In this document: positions 32,175 to 42,639 of the stretch, one piece after another
How the letters are laid out: each line of letters opens with the position of its first letter
Numbering within the stretch: the stretch's first letter is position 1
Assembly: GCA_032164245.1 (NCBI GenBank)
Contig: JAVMKO010000147.1
Span: 372,001 to 436,000 of the forward strand
Direction: 5' to 3'
Source of the DNA: Sternotherus odoratus
Taxonomy: Eukaryota; Chordata; Testudines; Kinosternidae
Length of the DNA stretch: 64,000 nt
The notes under the pieces: generated by a model
Databases searched by the model: none
What the model saw: the letters and a program-made list of their open reading frames with translations, nothing else
Told to the model about the DNA's origin: nothing
Program-made: the position numbers and the translations under genes

Positions 32175-32256
32175 CAATGAGGATGGGATTTGAACCCATG
32201 CATGCAGAACACAATGGATTAGCAGTCCATCACCTTAACCACTTGGCCACCTCAAC
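32175..32256 (-). tRNA. tRNA-Ser(GCT)
   Basis: An 82-nt type-II tRNA: D-arm GTGGCCAAGTGGTTAAGG, anticodon arm TGGACTGCTAATCCA (GCT), variable arm, T arm TGGGTTCAAATCCCA. The acceptor GTTGAGG/CCTCATT has one mismatch and a terminal G-U. A and B boxes are intact. Probably functional, though the weak acceptor end leaves doubt. Confidence 0.85.
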
Positions 32257-32646
32257 TGAGCTGTAAAGTTAAGGTCAGAAGGAGAAATCTAAGTCCAGCA
32301 GAGGTAGGGACAATAAGGAGTTTGTAAATACTAAGTGTAATCAGGGTCTTAATGAGCTCCCCCCTCACATCTACTGATGAGCTGGAGGAAAGTCTTTGGG
32401 AACAGACCGTGTTTGCACAGAGATGCCTGTTTTGCCCAGGTATGCAGCATGGGGGCCACTTTGCCAAAATGTCCAGTTTTGGCTGGTGTTGGTTACAAAT
32501 CACATGAGTTCAATGAAATGTTATTATCCTTCCTGCCTGAGTGAAGGGCAGCCGAACATCCCTAGTCTGTCCTGGTGGAGGGCCCCAGTGGGGGAGGGAT
32601 ACCTTTTATTGGACTGTAGAGAAGGGATTGAGGATATCACCCTCAT

Positions 32647-32930
32647 TTAGTGGTCCCCAAACTTTTCACATTGTGCCTCTTCTCCATGTCTTCAGCCCCT
32701 CTGAAACCACGGTCAAGAACTAGGGGTAGGAATGGGGTGGTGGCTCCCTGGGGAGAGGGGTGTGAACAGGAGTAAGGGGGTCAGATTGCGGGCTGGATTG
32801 GGGAAGAGTTGGGGACAGAGTGGGGCTGAGTGGTGCTCCTTTCCTGCCCTTCTTGGGGACTGGCTTGGACCCTGAGGTGCCCCCCCTGAATATGCCTCTG
32901 TGCCCCTCCTAGGAGGCCTGCCCCACATTC
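32647..32930. mobile_element. hAT-type element, incomplete
   Basis: Starts tagtggtccccaaactttt, a typical hAT terminal word, and runs into GC-rich sequence. A right end with a target duplication was not identified. Confidence 0.5.
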
Positions 32931-32935
32931 TGGAG

Positions 32936-33246
32936 AGCGGGTTAGCTCACTGGTTAAATCATGGGCCTGCTAAGCCCAGCAATGTGAATTTGATCCCCAA
33001 GGGAGCAATGCTGGACCTGGCAAAGAGGGATGGAGCCTGGCCACTTAGAGCTTCTTGCTCAGAGTTAAAGCAGAGAATTGTTTTCCTGGTGCATCTTGTC
33101 CCCATGCTCAGGGTCGAACTGATCACCACACATGGGGTTGGGAAGGAGTTTTCCCCAGGGTTAGATTGGCAGAGACCTTGGGGATTTTTTCACCTTCCTG
33201 TGCATCATGGAGCATGGGTCACTTGCAGGTTTAAAGTGGTGTAAAT
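32936..33246 (+). mobile_element. tRNA-derived SINE/CR1-tail composite, 5-prime part
   Basis: Begins ggttagctcactggttaaat with gcctgctaagcccagcaat and gaatttgatcccc, i.e. A-box-like and B-box-like words of a tRNA-derived head. It continues into ggttgggaaggagttttccc and gcagagaccttgggg, known from turtle SINE/CR1 3-prime sequences. It is interrupted at 33247 by a hAT insertion and resumes at 33484. Confidence 0.65.
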
Positions 33247-33475
33247 CAGTGGTCATCAAACTGGGGTGCACATCAAACTGGGGTGCACATCAAACTGGGG
33301 TGTGCGAGACCCCGACACCACCCCTGAGACCTCCTGGGAGACCGCTGAACTTCTGGGTGGGGTATTTTCGTTCCGGTTTTTGCACCAGCATTTTGCCAAA
33401 CGTATCTGTCCTAGGGGCTGCCAGACTTTTCCCTCTGTGGAAAGGGGCTGTGGGGGGAAAAGTTTGCAGACCCTG
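33247..33475. mobile_element. hAT MITE, 229 bp, nested, perfect TSD
   Basis: Ends CAGTGGTCATCAAACT and AGTTTGCAGACCCTG are inverted repeats. Flanks gtgtaaat at 33239-33246 and 33476-33483 are identical. Near the left end a 17-bp unit (cacatcaaactggggtg) is present three times. It interrupts a SINE/CR1 repeat, so it is the younger of the two. Confidence 0.93.
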
Positions 33476-33483
33476 GTGTAAAT

Positions 33484-33660
33484 GGTGGATTCTCTGCAAC
33501 TTGACATCTTTAAACCATGATTTGAGGACACCAGTAACTCAAGCAAATATTAGGGGATCTATTCCAGGAATGGGTGGGGTCTTTTGGCCTGTAAGGTGCA
33601 GGAGGTCAGACTAGATGTTAACGCTGGTCCCTTCTGACCGTAAAGGCTCTGAGTCTAAAA
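33484..33660 (+). mobile_element. CR1-type tail, 3-prime part after the nested hAT
   Basis: Continues the interrupted repeat: ggattctctgcaacttgaca, aaaccatgatttgaggac, and the tail ggtgcaggaggtcagactag with ggtcccttctgacc. Removing the hAT element and one TSD restores continuity. Confidence 0.75.
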
Positions 33661-33664
33661 GGGA

Positions 33665-34500
33665 GAGGGAAGTAAAGGAAAAATTAAAAAAATAAACTGA
33701 ACATTGTAAGTAGAGGATAACTGCAACAGCTCACTGTACAGTCCCCGGCTTTCTTCCTCTGCTGGTGTTGAATGACCTGCTGGGATTCAGAATATTCTTT
33801 CTCTCTTGTCATATTTAAATTTTTTATTAAAGCTAATGTTCAACATGAAAACATACACAGATTGAGGGGTAAGGTACTGGACATCTGGGGTCAGGCTGGA
33901 GTTATGGGCGATTGTAGGTAGTAGGTACAGGTTTTACAGGGCACATGCATATCACATATTCAGCATAGCTCCAGATTCAGGGATGGGAGTTTTTTAAGGC
34001 ATCAGTCTATAGGTGTGTTCGGGCAGTGGTGGTGTAGTGAAGGTCCGAGTCAGTGGTGGTTCATGGGTGGGCGCATCCCTCTGTTTTTCAGGGAAGTGGG
34101 GGTGGGTTGTTTCCCTGGTCCTCCGTCTCGGCTACTCGACCTGGTACTGGTGATGTCCCGTGATGTGTTCCGTGTATATGTCTCTGGACCACCTGATGGT
34201 ATAGGACACCATGAGCTGTCTCATGAGCCAGGCATAGCGCCGACCGATGCTGCACACTCTCAGTACCCGCTCATTGCAGGGGTCCCATGCACCCAGGGCT
34301 TCTACGATCAGGGTGTGGAGCTGCATCTCATAGCCCTGCACTCGCAGGGTGTCAGCCAGCAGGGTGTACTTCAGGCCTCGTGGAAGGCCGGTGACCGGTT
34401 TTCGAATGGCACCATGAGGTCCACTATGAGGACCTTCTTCGTCTCTGTGTTGGTTGATACACTGTGACTGTAATTAAACCAATCCCTGGTCAGGAAAACA
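33665..34500. other. No gene recognised
   Basis: Unique-looking DNA. A plus-strand open frame at 34015-34467 (150 codons) has ordinary amino-acid composition but no recognised domain or splice context. It may belong to an unidentified repeat. Confidence 0.35.
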
Positions 34501-34509
34501 TGCCATCAT

Positions 34510-34581
34510 TGCATTGGCTGGGAATCGAACCCAGGTCAACTGCTTGGAAGGCAGCTATGCTCACCACTATACCACCAATGC
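34510..34581 (-). tRNA. tRNA-Gly(TCC)
   Basis: An intact 72-nt tRNA: GCATTGG pairs with CCAATGC, D-arm TGGTATAGTGGTGAGCA, anticodon arm CTGCCTTCCAAGCAG (TCC), T arm CTGGGTTCGATTCCCAG, discriminator A. It differs from typical vertebrate tRNA-Gly(TCC) by compensated changes only. Very likely functional. Confidence 0.95.
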
Positions 34582-34589
34582 ATCTGACA

Positions 34590-35240
34590 AAACACCTCTC
34601 CTATGTGCCACTTATGCTTGACAAATGACTCACTCCTACAGCACTAAAGAGCTGTCTGGAAGGTTGTCAGCTGGGAGCAGAGACAGGTTCCGAGAGACTA
34701 AGAGTTGGGGCCATGGGCTCTACAGCCCAAATTTTACTGACAAATCTTACTCCCAAAGGAAGGAGACAGCTCCTTCAAAAGCACATTTTGTGTGGTTCCT
34801 GCTACGTACAGATGTTTTTGCTGCTGCTGCTGATTCCAATCCCGGGGCTTGGCCCAGATAAGGAACGATTCAGGCTGTCACTCAAGTGAAGATGGGAGAT
34901 GTTCTTTTTGACAGGGACGGCTGCCTCACTTTAAGGGTGTTTGTTGGTCACCTTCTAATCTAGTGGGTGCTGGGTACATGCAGGCAGCCCCCACTCCTGG
35001 GTCTCAGCTGGGGAAATAAAGTTTCTACACAAAATACAAACGTTTTTCACCAAAGTAGGGAAAGAAAATGGCCACGAGGGCCCAGGACATAAGGAATAGA
35101 ACACACCACCAGTCTTAAGGGGGAAACCATTATTTTTGTCAAGGTCCGAAAGTATCGATCAAGGTTCTATCAGTGTGGTCCCCACTGGTGCAAAGGATTT
35201 GCACACAGTAGTTATAATACAGTGATGCTGGGGTTGAGTG
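34590..35240. other. No gene recognised
   Basis: Moderate-GC sequence with no clear tRNA, exon or named repeat. Confidence 0.35.
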
Positions 35241-35254
35241 TTCAAACCTCATCT

Positions 35255-35600
35255 AGAATGCCAGGCTGGGGGGATTTGATAGCAGCCTTCAACTACACAA
35301 GGGTAGGTTGCAAAGAGGATGGAGCTCAGCTGTTCTCAGTGGTGGTGGATGACACAACAAGAAGCAATGGTCTCAAGTTGCAGTGTGGGAGGTCTAGGTT
35401 GGATATTAAGAAACACTATGTCGCTAGCAGGGCAATGAAGCACTAGAATGGGTTCCCTAGGGAGGTGGTGGAATCTCCATCCTTGCAGGTTTTTAAGGCC
35501 TGAATTCACAAAGCCCTGGGTGAGATGATTTAATTAAGCCACGTTATTGCTGGTGACACTAGGATTGAAGGATCATATCACATTATAAACAACTGTAAAT
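35255..35600 (+). mobile_element. CR1 ORF2 C-terminal fragment
   Basis: The plus strand encodes pieces typical of the CR1 C terminus: CKEDGAQLFSVV, TRSNGLKLQCG, RLDIKKHY and then NGFPREVVESPSLQVF. Stops and frameshifts interrupt it. The same REVVESPSL motif occurs in the CR1 copy at 17.7 kb. Confidence 0.8.
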
Positions 35601-36091
35601 AGAAATGTCATCTGACCTTGAGCTTTCTGTTGTCTTCTAGAAATGCCCCTGGGATCCCCACACTCCCCGGCAGGAGTGAAAGGAGAAACCCCCACCACTG
35701 TCCTGAGCTCCAGGCTGATGCATCGGGGGGGGGAATTGACTTTTTTGCTGCTGAGCAGGGAGCCAGGGCAGTTCTCCTGGCCCTTGCGGCTGTGGAGAAA
35801 GATTCAAAATGTGACCCAAGTGCACCCTAAAGGCTCATCAAACAGAAGGCAAATAAACAGATCCCCAAATCCATTATTACAGAATCTCATTGTTTTGAAG
35901 CCCAGTTCATGATTTTTGGGGAGCCTGACTCAGGGTTTTTGAATGTCTGGGGTTGGCAGTTCTGCAGACTGACAGCTGAGTCCCCTCCTTCACCCCCAGC
36001 ACCCCCAGACTGGTCTAAAGCATTAACTCTTTCTTCTCCATCATGCCGCTGCCCCACTCAGCCTCTTCCCCCAGAATTCCACCCACTAGGG

Positions 36092-36356
36092 CAGCAGTTC
36101 TCAACCTGTGGGTCGCGACCCCTTTGGGGGTCGCCAAGCACTTACCCAGGGGTCACAAGGGGTTTCCGAATTCAGCAGCTATACCCACTCTCCCAATTCT
36201 CCACCAAAGTGCTTGTGAAAGCGGAAGCAATCACTTCCGCAGAGAGTCAGGAGCGATCGGAATGTCCATTGCAAAGCCGCAGAAATAATCAAGGGTCGTG
36301 CCAAGAAGCCGCTACTGAAGAAAGGGTCACAGTTCTCAGAAGGTTGAGAACCGCTG
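36092..36356. mobile_element. hAT MITE, 265 bp, perfect 8-bp TSD
   Basis: Ends CAGCAGTTCTCAACCT and AGGTTGAGAACCGCTG are inverted repeats. Target duplications cactaggg at 36084-36091 and 36357-36364 are identical. An internal inverted pair, gtcgcgacccc/ttgggggtcgc, is typical of this hAT group. No transposase. Confidence 0.95.
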
Positions 36357-36604
36357 CACTAGGGCAAGTAGATTTTCCATCTGCTCAACCTCCCACCAGC
36401 CTTGTTCTTTCAGTCTGTTTTCCCATGGGGGTCTGAGAGTAAACCCTCCCCATTCCTCTATCATCAGATAAACTCTAGTATGAAGTGATTGCTGTTGATG
36501 TGTTTCAAACACATTTGTCAAGTGGAAGATCCATTTCTGGGGGACTGTTCCCAAAATCCCATATTTTATGTTCAACCAAGGCTTTCTCACAGTCCGTAAT
36601 GTTT

Positions 36605-36677
36605 CATCCCAGATGGGACTTGAACCCACAATCTCTGGCTTCGGAAGCCAATGCCTTATCCATTAGGCCACTGGGGC
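36605..36677 (-). tRNA. tRNA-Arg(CCG)
   Basis: A 73-nt tRNA: GCCCCAG/CTGGGAT acceptor (one mismatch and a terminal G-U), D-arm TGGCCTAATGGATAAGGCA, anticodon arm TTGGCTTCCGAAGCCAG with anticodon CCG, T arm TGGGTTCAAGTCCCA. A and B boxes are intact. The relaxed acceptor end suggests mild decay, but it may still work. Confidence 0.85.
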
Positions 36678-37084
36678 CCTTAAAAGCAAAAGCAGGAGGG
36701 ATGGCTAGTTCCTCTCATAATTGCACATTCCTTCCATCACCCTGGAAGCCAAATACCCTTTTTATGCCCCTTACAGAAAAATCTGCATCCCTCATCAGTG
36801 AGTCACCTGAGCAGATCCCTGACAGAGCTGAGCACCCCCTTTCTGCCAGCCATCTGCAGAGGGGAACCCATCCTAGAGTCACAGCTCCCTCCGCCAGCCC
36901 CTCCACAGCTGTGGCTCTGAGGGGCAGTGGATGATTAGGGGGTGAATCTGGGGCCGGAACAGGAGTCAGGTCAACTTGTGAGGAGTGACCAGCTGGGGCA
37001 GACCCAGGTTGAGGTTAGGGGGCTGCTGGTCCGTTGTTGGGGTCAGAGCTCAAATGGGACAGTTTTAAATGTCCTTCAATGGAA

Positions 37085-37158
37085 GGGACCATGGATTACC
37101 TGGCTAAAGCACCTGCCTTATAAATAGGAAATCCTGGGTTCAACTGTCAGTGGTGCCT
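37085..37158 (+). pseudogene. tRNA-Thr relic with anticodon TAT
   Basis: The 74-nt sequence keeps the Thr frame (tggctaaagcacctgcctta, atcctgggttcaact, agtggtgcct). The anticodon loop reads CTTATAA, giving TAT, from an ancestral CTTGTAA. The D-stem (tggatta), anticodon-stem and acceptor (GGGACCA/TGGTGCC) mismatches mark it as decayed. Confidence 0.7.
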
Positions 37159-37450
37159 TGTTATCAGGCTTTTGTCTGCTCTCCTCTCATTTTCCTGTGT
37201 CTATCCCGGAAACAGAAGAACCCTCCCTTGACAATCCAAGTTCTCACTGGCTAAGGAAAAGGCTTCTTTGAAGAGGAGCATTAGAAAGAATCAAATCCCC
37301 AGCCTGGACTTGATGAACAGGCTACTGGGACTGGCAGTGAGAAGGCGGGAGTCCCAGCGGCACATGTCCTTGTGATTGGCCGGGGATGTCTACGCACAGA
37401 GATCCTGACAGCCAATCTCTGCTGGGCTTGCAGGAAATGGCGAGTTCCTC

Positions 37451-38613
37451 TCCTGTCACCTTCCTTTTGAGTGTCAGTGATGAAGAATGGAGCAGTGAGG
37501 AGAAAAGTCCCAGACAGCAGCACCGTGGCTAAGCTGGCCAAGGCACTTGCCGGGTAGAGTGGAGGTTAGGGGTGTAGCTCCCAGAGGTGATTGTCCAATG
37601 TGTTACGGGTGCCATGTACGATCCATGCCAAGCTAGTGCCTTGTGAGCTCTGGCACTGGCAGGAAGTGGTGCAGGATGCTGGGCAGAGGCCCTGGATACC
37701 AGCTGCTGCTGGGTGTCTCTGTGATATGGTGGGTCAGTGAGTTCAGCTGTTAATTGAAAGGGGGGTTTATGTTCCCCCAGGGCTCCCATCAAAGTCATGA
37801 TCCTCGTGGGAGCTCTCAGCTGTCAGCCCATGTGGTCCGGGCTGTGGACATGACTCAGGCTCGGGCAACATGGCCGCACTTCCCTGACGAGCCATGAAAC
37901 AGGCCAAGTGCTTTGTGCAGCTGTAACGATGCTGCCTTTGTTGGACACTTCTGAGAGGATCAGTTCAGGACACATTGCGTAGAGCAGGGCAGTTATAACC
38001 CAAGGCTGGGTTTCCTTTACTCTAAAGGCACCGAATCAGCCAAAGAGAGAGGACTTTGGGTTTAACCCTGCACCACAAGAACCACAAGCCTGAATCAGCT
38101 GCCCCGGGGTTTGAGAATAGTGACCTGGGTGGGTTAATGGAAGTGTAGACATAATGCTAGGCTGTGTCCACTCTGCAGTGAAACACCCAGGGCTGTTCCA
38201 TGCCAGCTCAGGCTCCCAGGTCTTGGGCGGTTGGATGAAAAATTTGCAGCATAGACATCTCAGCTCAGACTCAGCACCGGGCTGTGGGACCCCACATGGT
38301 TGGGAGGGAGTTTAGCAAGTGGAAATGGTAAAACCCCAGTGAAGTATTACCCTGGACTCACTGGCAGTTCTCCATGGGTCTGTTTGCTTTGGGGGAGGGA
38401 CAATAACACATCCTGCTGCATTTGTTATTTCAAAGGGTGATTTATGATTTTCATTCTCACACACAGTGCAGGACTCAACCCTGGGTGTAGCTAAATGAGC
38501 CATCTGTAGATTCTGGCAGCCACAATGAGCCATTTGGTGGGAGAGCTCAGACCTGCCCCTTTCTGCCCATGTCCCAGAGGGAGGGGTCATCTGTGAGGAG
38601 ACTGGACCACTGA
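37451..38613 (+). repeat. 1.16-kb duplicated segment, copy 1
   Basis: This segment is nearly identical to 49149-50319 over its whole length. It begins tcctgtcaccttccttttga and ends gactggaccactga. It carries a tRNA-Thr relic near the start and a dispersed repeat in its second half. A third, partial copy (tcagcccatgtggtccag to gctgcctttgttg) is at 44108-44233. Confidence 0.95.
37519..37592 (+). pseudogene. tRNA-Thr relic in duplicated segment, copy 1
   Basis: Aligns base for base over 74 positions with tRNA-Thr (AGCACCGTGGCTAAGCTGG, then ctcccagaggtg). The anticodon arm no longer pairs and the loop reads CGGGTAG. Degenerate. Confidence 0.6.
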
Positions 38614-38729
38614 CCTACCTGCTCTTAACACCATTCTCAGTGCTTGCGAATATAATTTAAACCATGAGAGAAACTGAACCTTGTCTTCTGACAGCAGCCA
38701 AAACCAGGTGCCCCAAGACCTACACAAAA

Positions 38730-38803
38730 AGGCACCACTGGGAGTTGAACCCAGGATCTCCTGTTTACTAGACAGGTGCTTTAGCCAGCTAAGCCATGGT
38801 GCC
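38730..38803 (-). tRNA. tRNA-Thr(AGT)
   Basis: An intact 74-nt tRNA: GGCACCA pairs with TGGTGCC, D-arm TGGCTTAGCTGGCTAAAGC, anticodon arm CCTGTCTAGTAAACAGG (AGT), T arm CTGGGTTCAACTCCCAG, discriminator T. On the minus strand a run of T follows within a few bases (ttttt, plus-strand aaaaa at 38726-38730), a good Pol III terminator. Very likely functional. Confidence 0.95.
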
Positions 38804-38945
38804 TGCCTTTGTTTAGAGCAGCATTTCTGCCCACATCTGACTCTTTGCCAGCCCCCACCAATGAGGGACAAGCTTTGTCTTTGTTGGGCCTGTCCTCTAG
38901 TAGGTGGCTTCAGGGTACTCTTCTGACTCTGTCAATCTGTTTTTA

Positions 38946-40095
38946 GGACAGGACCAAGAATGACAAAAACAGAACACCATTAGCCATCACCTTCAGCCTC
39001 CAACTTAAGCCTCTACAACGCCTCATCAAAGACCTACAACCTGTCCTGAAAGATGATCCCACACTCGCACAGATCTTGGGAGACAGACCAGTCTTCGCTT
39101 GCAGACAGCCCCCCAACCTGAAACAAATACTCACCAGCAACCGCACACCAAAAACACTAACCCAGGTACCTATCCTTGTAACAAAGCCCGATGCCAACTC
39201 TGTCCTCATATCCATTCAACTGACACCATCAGAGGACCTCATCACATTAGCCACACCATCAGAGGACCTCATCACATTAGCCACACCATCAGAGGCTCAG
39301 TCACCTGCACATCCACCCATGTGATATGCCATCATGTGCCAGCAATGCCCCCTGCTATGTACATTGGCCAAACAGGCCAGTCTCTATGCAAAACAATAAA
39401 TGGACACAAATCTGACGTCAGGAATCGTAACATTTAAAACCAGTAGGAGAACACTTCAATCTTCCTGGCCATTCCATTAAAGACTTGATGGTGTCAGTTT
39501 TGAAACAGAAAAACTTCCAAAACGGACTCCAACGAGAAACTGAGGAAATGGAATTAATTTTCAAATTGGACACAATAAGCCAAGAGCTAAACAGAACTTG
39601 TGAATGGTTCTCTCATTACACTAATTGATTGCATTTCCCTAGTTAATTTACCTTCAATAGGTGTTATCTACTGCCAGACACAGAAATCCATTTCAAAAGG
39701 TATTTTTTCTCCTGATGATAATGGCCCATCCATATTAAACAGCCTCTTTGAATTGGTATGCTAATCTACAACTTTTTTTTGTTTGCTTTCTGTGTGTATA
39801 AATGCCTCTTACTTCTGTTCCAGTCTATGCATCCAATTTAGTGGGCTATAGCCCATGAAAGCTTATGCTGAAATAAACTGGTTAGTCTCTAAGGTGCTAC
39901 AAAGTCTTCCTTGTCTTATTACAGATACAGACTAACACGGCTGCTAATCTAAAACCTGTCAAGAATCAGAGAGGTAGCCATGTTAGTCTGGATCTGCAGA
40001 AGCAACAGAAAGTCCTGTGGCACCTTAAAAACTAACAAATGTTTTGAAGCATAAGCTTTCATGGGCTAATACCCACTTCGTCAGATGCAAAATAA
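38946..40095 (+). mobile_element. Penelope-like element, 3-prime part with GIY-YIG
   Basis: Frames on the plus strand encode a Cys/His-containing linker (CNKARCQLCPH) and then MYIGQTGQSLCKTINGHKSD, the GIY-YIG endonuclease core of Penelope-type retroelements. The reverse transcriptase is absent and the frame shifts several times. A 30-bp unit (acaccatcagaggacctcat onwards) is tandemly doubled at 39223-39290. The end (39846-40095) contains the family's terminal sequence in both orientations around attacagatacagactaac. It is inactive. Confidence 0.85.
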
Positions 40096-40099
40096 ATCT

Positions 40100-40450
40100 T
40101 TGGGGGATATGAAATCTGTACTTGTGCAGTGGTGCAGATTTTCCAAAGGAGTAAGATTTGAATCATTCAGGTGGCTTGGTTTAGTTGCAGAGTATTAATA
40201 AGGCTGATTCTGCTTAGGAACTGTACTGCTCCTCCAGGAAAAAAAGACCCTGCTGCAGAAGACACCATGTGATTGGAGTCACAGCACATCTCTTCTGACA
40301 GGACTGGACTCTGAGGGATAAGGCTCTGCTGGGGCTTTATTCCTTCCTTTAATCACTGTGGAAGTGTGAACAGGGAGAGAATTTGTTCCTCATTACTATG
40401 TGGAGCAAATAAAGGCAGCTGAGTGATTTCCATGGCTGTAAGTAATAAAA
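40100..40450. other. No gene recognised
   Basis: Spacer between the Penelope-like element and the initiator tRNA. No feature was identified. Confidence 0.3.
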
Positions 40451-40457
40451 CACAAAC

Positions 40458-40529
40458 TAGCACAGGATGGTTTTGATCTATTGACCACTTGGTTATGGGC
40501 CCAGCACACTGCCACTGCAGTACTCTGCT
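40458..40529 (-). tRNA. tRNA-iMet(CAT)-like gene
   Basis: A 72-nt match to initiator tRNA-Met: starts AGCAGAG with terminal A-U pair, anticodon loop CCCATAA (CAT with C33 as in vertebrate initiators), and T region GATCAAAACCATC. Decay is visible: a C-U mismatch in the D stem, one in the anticodon stem (CTGGG/CCAAG) and one in the acceptor. Possibly a pseudogene. Confidence 0.7.
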
Positions 40530-40789
40530 ATGGGTAAAAGGGTCTCTATGATTCATTTACAGGGCTGCTCTCTGTAGTTGGCTGAGCTCACAAGCTGTGC
40601 ATGGGAGAGTTGTGCCCATGGGATTTAAACACTTTCTAGGTAGGTGATTGTCCGTATGTCACAACTCCAAAGCTGAACTGAAATGTGGTGGCTGCATTCA
40701 CCTCCGGGGTCACCTTAGTCTAATGATTCACCAAAACCAGCCCCAGCCCCTGCTTATCCCTGGTGAGATCCAGCCAGTCACAGACACCC

Positions 40790-41170
40790 CGCCTGGACCC
40801 CAGCCAGGGAAACTTTGTTTTTCAGAGGGGCAGGCTGGAAGATGTAGTTCCTGAGAGGACACAGCTGGGAGAAGATGAGAGATAGCGGGAGGGTCAGCCC
40901 GGCCTGAGAGACATCCCTTACCTGGGCTGGAGAGGGTGGAAGTGCCCCCAGTGCAGGCTGGGAGATGTAGTCCCTGACTCTCCCAGGAGGAGAAGTGACA
41001 TTAAGCAGGGGGAGGAAAAGCCAGACTGCAAATGTGCCCTGGATGCTGTAACTCCTGTGGGGCCGTTGGAACCTCTCCCGGAGCCAGAGAAGAGTTTTGT
41101 GGGAGACCCTGAAACAGGGACACTTCTGGGCTGGGGGAGGGGCACGCTCTGCTGGCAATAGGGCCTGGGG
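40790..41170 (-). promoter_or_regulatory. ZNF143-type promoter block B
   Basis: On the minus strand the block has ACTACATCTCCCAG (40958-40971) and a second, ACTACATCTTCCAG (40835-40848), each with a CCTGCCC- or CCTGCAC-like extension and ccgcttcc- or cacttcc-like flank. These match the ZNF143/SBS motif common at TSSs. It is a partial, older copy of blocks A, C and D. Confidence 0.55.
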
Positions 41171-41660
41171 GGGCCAAAGCAGGGGAAGAAAACCCCTGAT
41201 GTGGGAGAACTGGGAGGAAATGGATCTTACACCAGCAACATGAGGGTCACAACCGTGAAGGAGGAGGAGTGGGGAGTGTCAGGAGTTTCATGCATCACCC
41301 AGGTGATTTTGATGACATGCTTATGGAGGAGGATGAAGGATGTGAGTGCAGGGTTGCTGGGGGAAGAGGAGGAATGGGGGAGTGTGGGGATTGGGGGAAG
41401 AGGCAGGGCAGAGGGAGTTGACCAGGATCCCACACACCCCAGGATTGGCCCTACCCCTTACAGTGGGAACAACCCATGGGGGGGTGGCCAAGGGATGGGG
41501 CTGGTTGACAGGACTGGTGCAGCCATGGGCATTTTGAAATTTTGGGGTAATTTGGTGCCAGGGCCGGGGCTGGGAAGAGAGAGAGCAACATGTTTCCTCT
41601 AGTGTGTCCCATTTTCTTGACTAATTTCTCCTCTCCATGAACTTCTTGTTTATTTTGTGA

Positions 41661-41733
41661 GCCTGGCTAGCTCAGTTGGTAGAGCATCAGACTTTTAATC
41701 TGAGGGTCCAGGGTTCAAGTCCGTGGTCAGGTG
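41661..41733 (+). tRNA. tRNA-Lys(TTT)
   Basis: A 73-nt tRNA: GCCTGGC/GTCAGGT acceptor (with a G-U), D-arm TAGCTCAGTTGGTAGAGCA, perfect anticodon stem ATCAGACTTTTAATCTGA (TTT), T loop GTTCAAGTCC. One T-stem mismatch (CAGGG/CCGTG) is the only flaw. Probably functional or only recently altered. Confidence 0.85.
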
Positions 41734-41739
41734 TTAGAT

Positions 41740-42525
41740 TCTGTGTCTCTGGAGTCCTTTATGATGTTACTTTTTCTCTTTAAGATTTAGCCTTTGTGTG
41801 GGGGGATAGAAGGGGAAACTTCCTGACCCTCCCCCCCCCTCTGTCCTCACAGGCTGGAGGAATAAAGGCCTCTGGGCACATAGCAGGTTCCTCCCAGATG
41901 GCTGCATTCTCCCATGGTGGAGGTGGACGCTCTGTCTCCTGGGCTCTGTTTCTGCCTCCACGTGGCTGTGCTGACCTGGCTGTCCTGCCTGAGACAGGAT
42001 GGGAGGAAAGTTTGGAGCTTTTGCTTCTTCTCGGGGGCTCCCTCCTCCAGCAGAGCGATGTGGGCTCTGCAGAGAGTCTGGGAAGGGAACAGACTCTATC
42101 AGCGACAGTGGATAAAGATAAGCCTGACTGGGGTGAAGGGCGTCTCAAGGTGCTTGCTTGGAAACTATCTCCTATAAACATCCCATTGTCTGCGCTTCAG
42201 ACCTCTGGTCCTTTGCTGCTTCTTGTCTGTGTGACCAGGCCCAGGGAAGTGGGCCATGGAAGGGAAACCCTCAGTCATTGGCTACCTTGCTCCTCTCCCT
42301 CCCCAGGCTCTGAGTCAAGGGTCAAAGGCTGGGCAGGACTCTGGGCTCTGTGTGAGGGACCCTGGCACAGGAGCTGGTGGGGGGAAGGGTTGTGGATCCC
42401 GACCTGCACTCCAGAGAGGAGGTAATAATTGAAGGGGGTGTTTTGACTCCTCCCCTCCTCAGTGTCCCTGGGCTGGAATTCTCCATTCCAAGGGGCCAAA
42501 TGAGGGGTGAAGCCATTTAGTTCAT
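41740..42525. other. No gene recognised
   Basis: Contains an open plus-strand frame at 41796-42425 of ordinary composition (210 codons). It has no recognisable domain, and its start lacks promoter or splice context. Left uncalled. Confidence 0.35.
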
Positions 42526-42533
42526 AAAACCAG

Positions 42534-42627
42534 TGCTCCAGGTGAGGCTTGAACTCACAACCTCAGCCTAGCCTCCCTCAGCACTGCTCTATAAGTACTG
42601 TGCGCTAACCCATTACGCCACTGGAGC
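42534..42627 (-). tRNA. tRNA-Ile(TAT) with intron
   Basis: A 94-nt gene: acceptor GCTCCAG pairs perfectly with CTGGAGC, D-arm TGGCGTAATGGGTTAGCGC, anticodon TAT in CTTATA, then an intron of about 20 nt starting after position 37 (GAGCAGTGCTGAGGGAGGC region), and T arm GTGAGTTCAAGCCTCAC. Vertebrate tRNA-Ile(TAT) genes characteristically carry such an intron, which the tRNA splicing endonuclease removes. This isoacceptor decodes the rare AUA codon. Very likely functional. Confidence 0.95.
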
Positions 42628-42639
42628 ACCTGCTAATTA

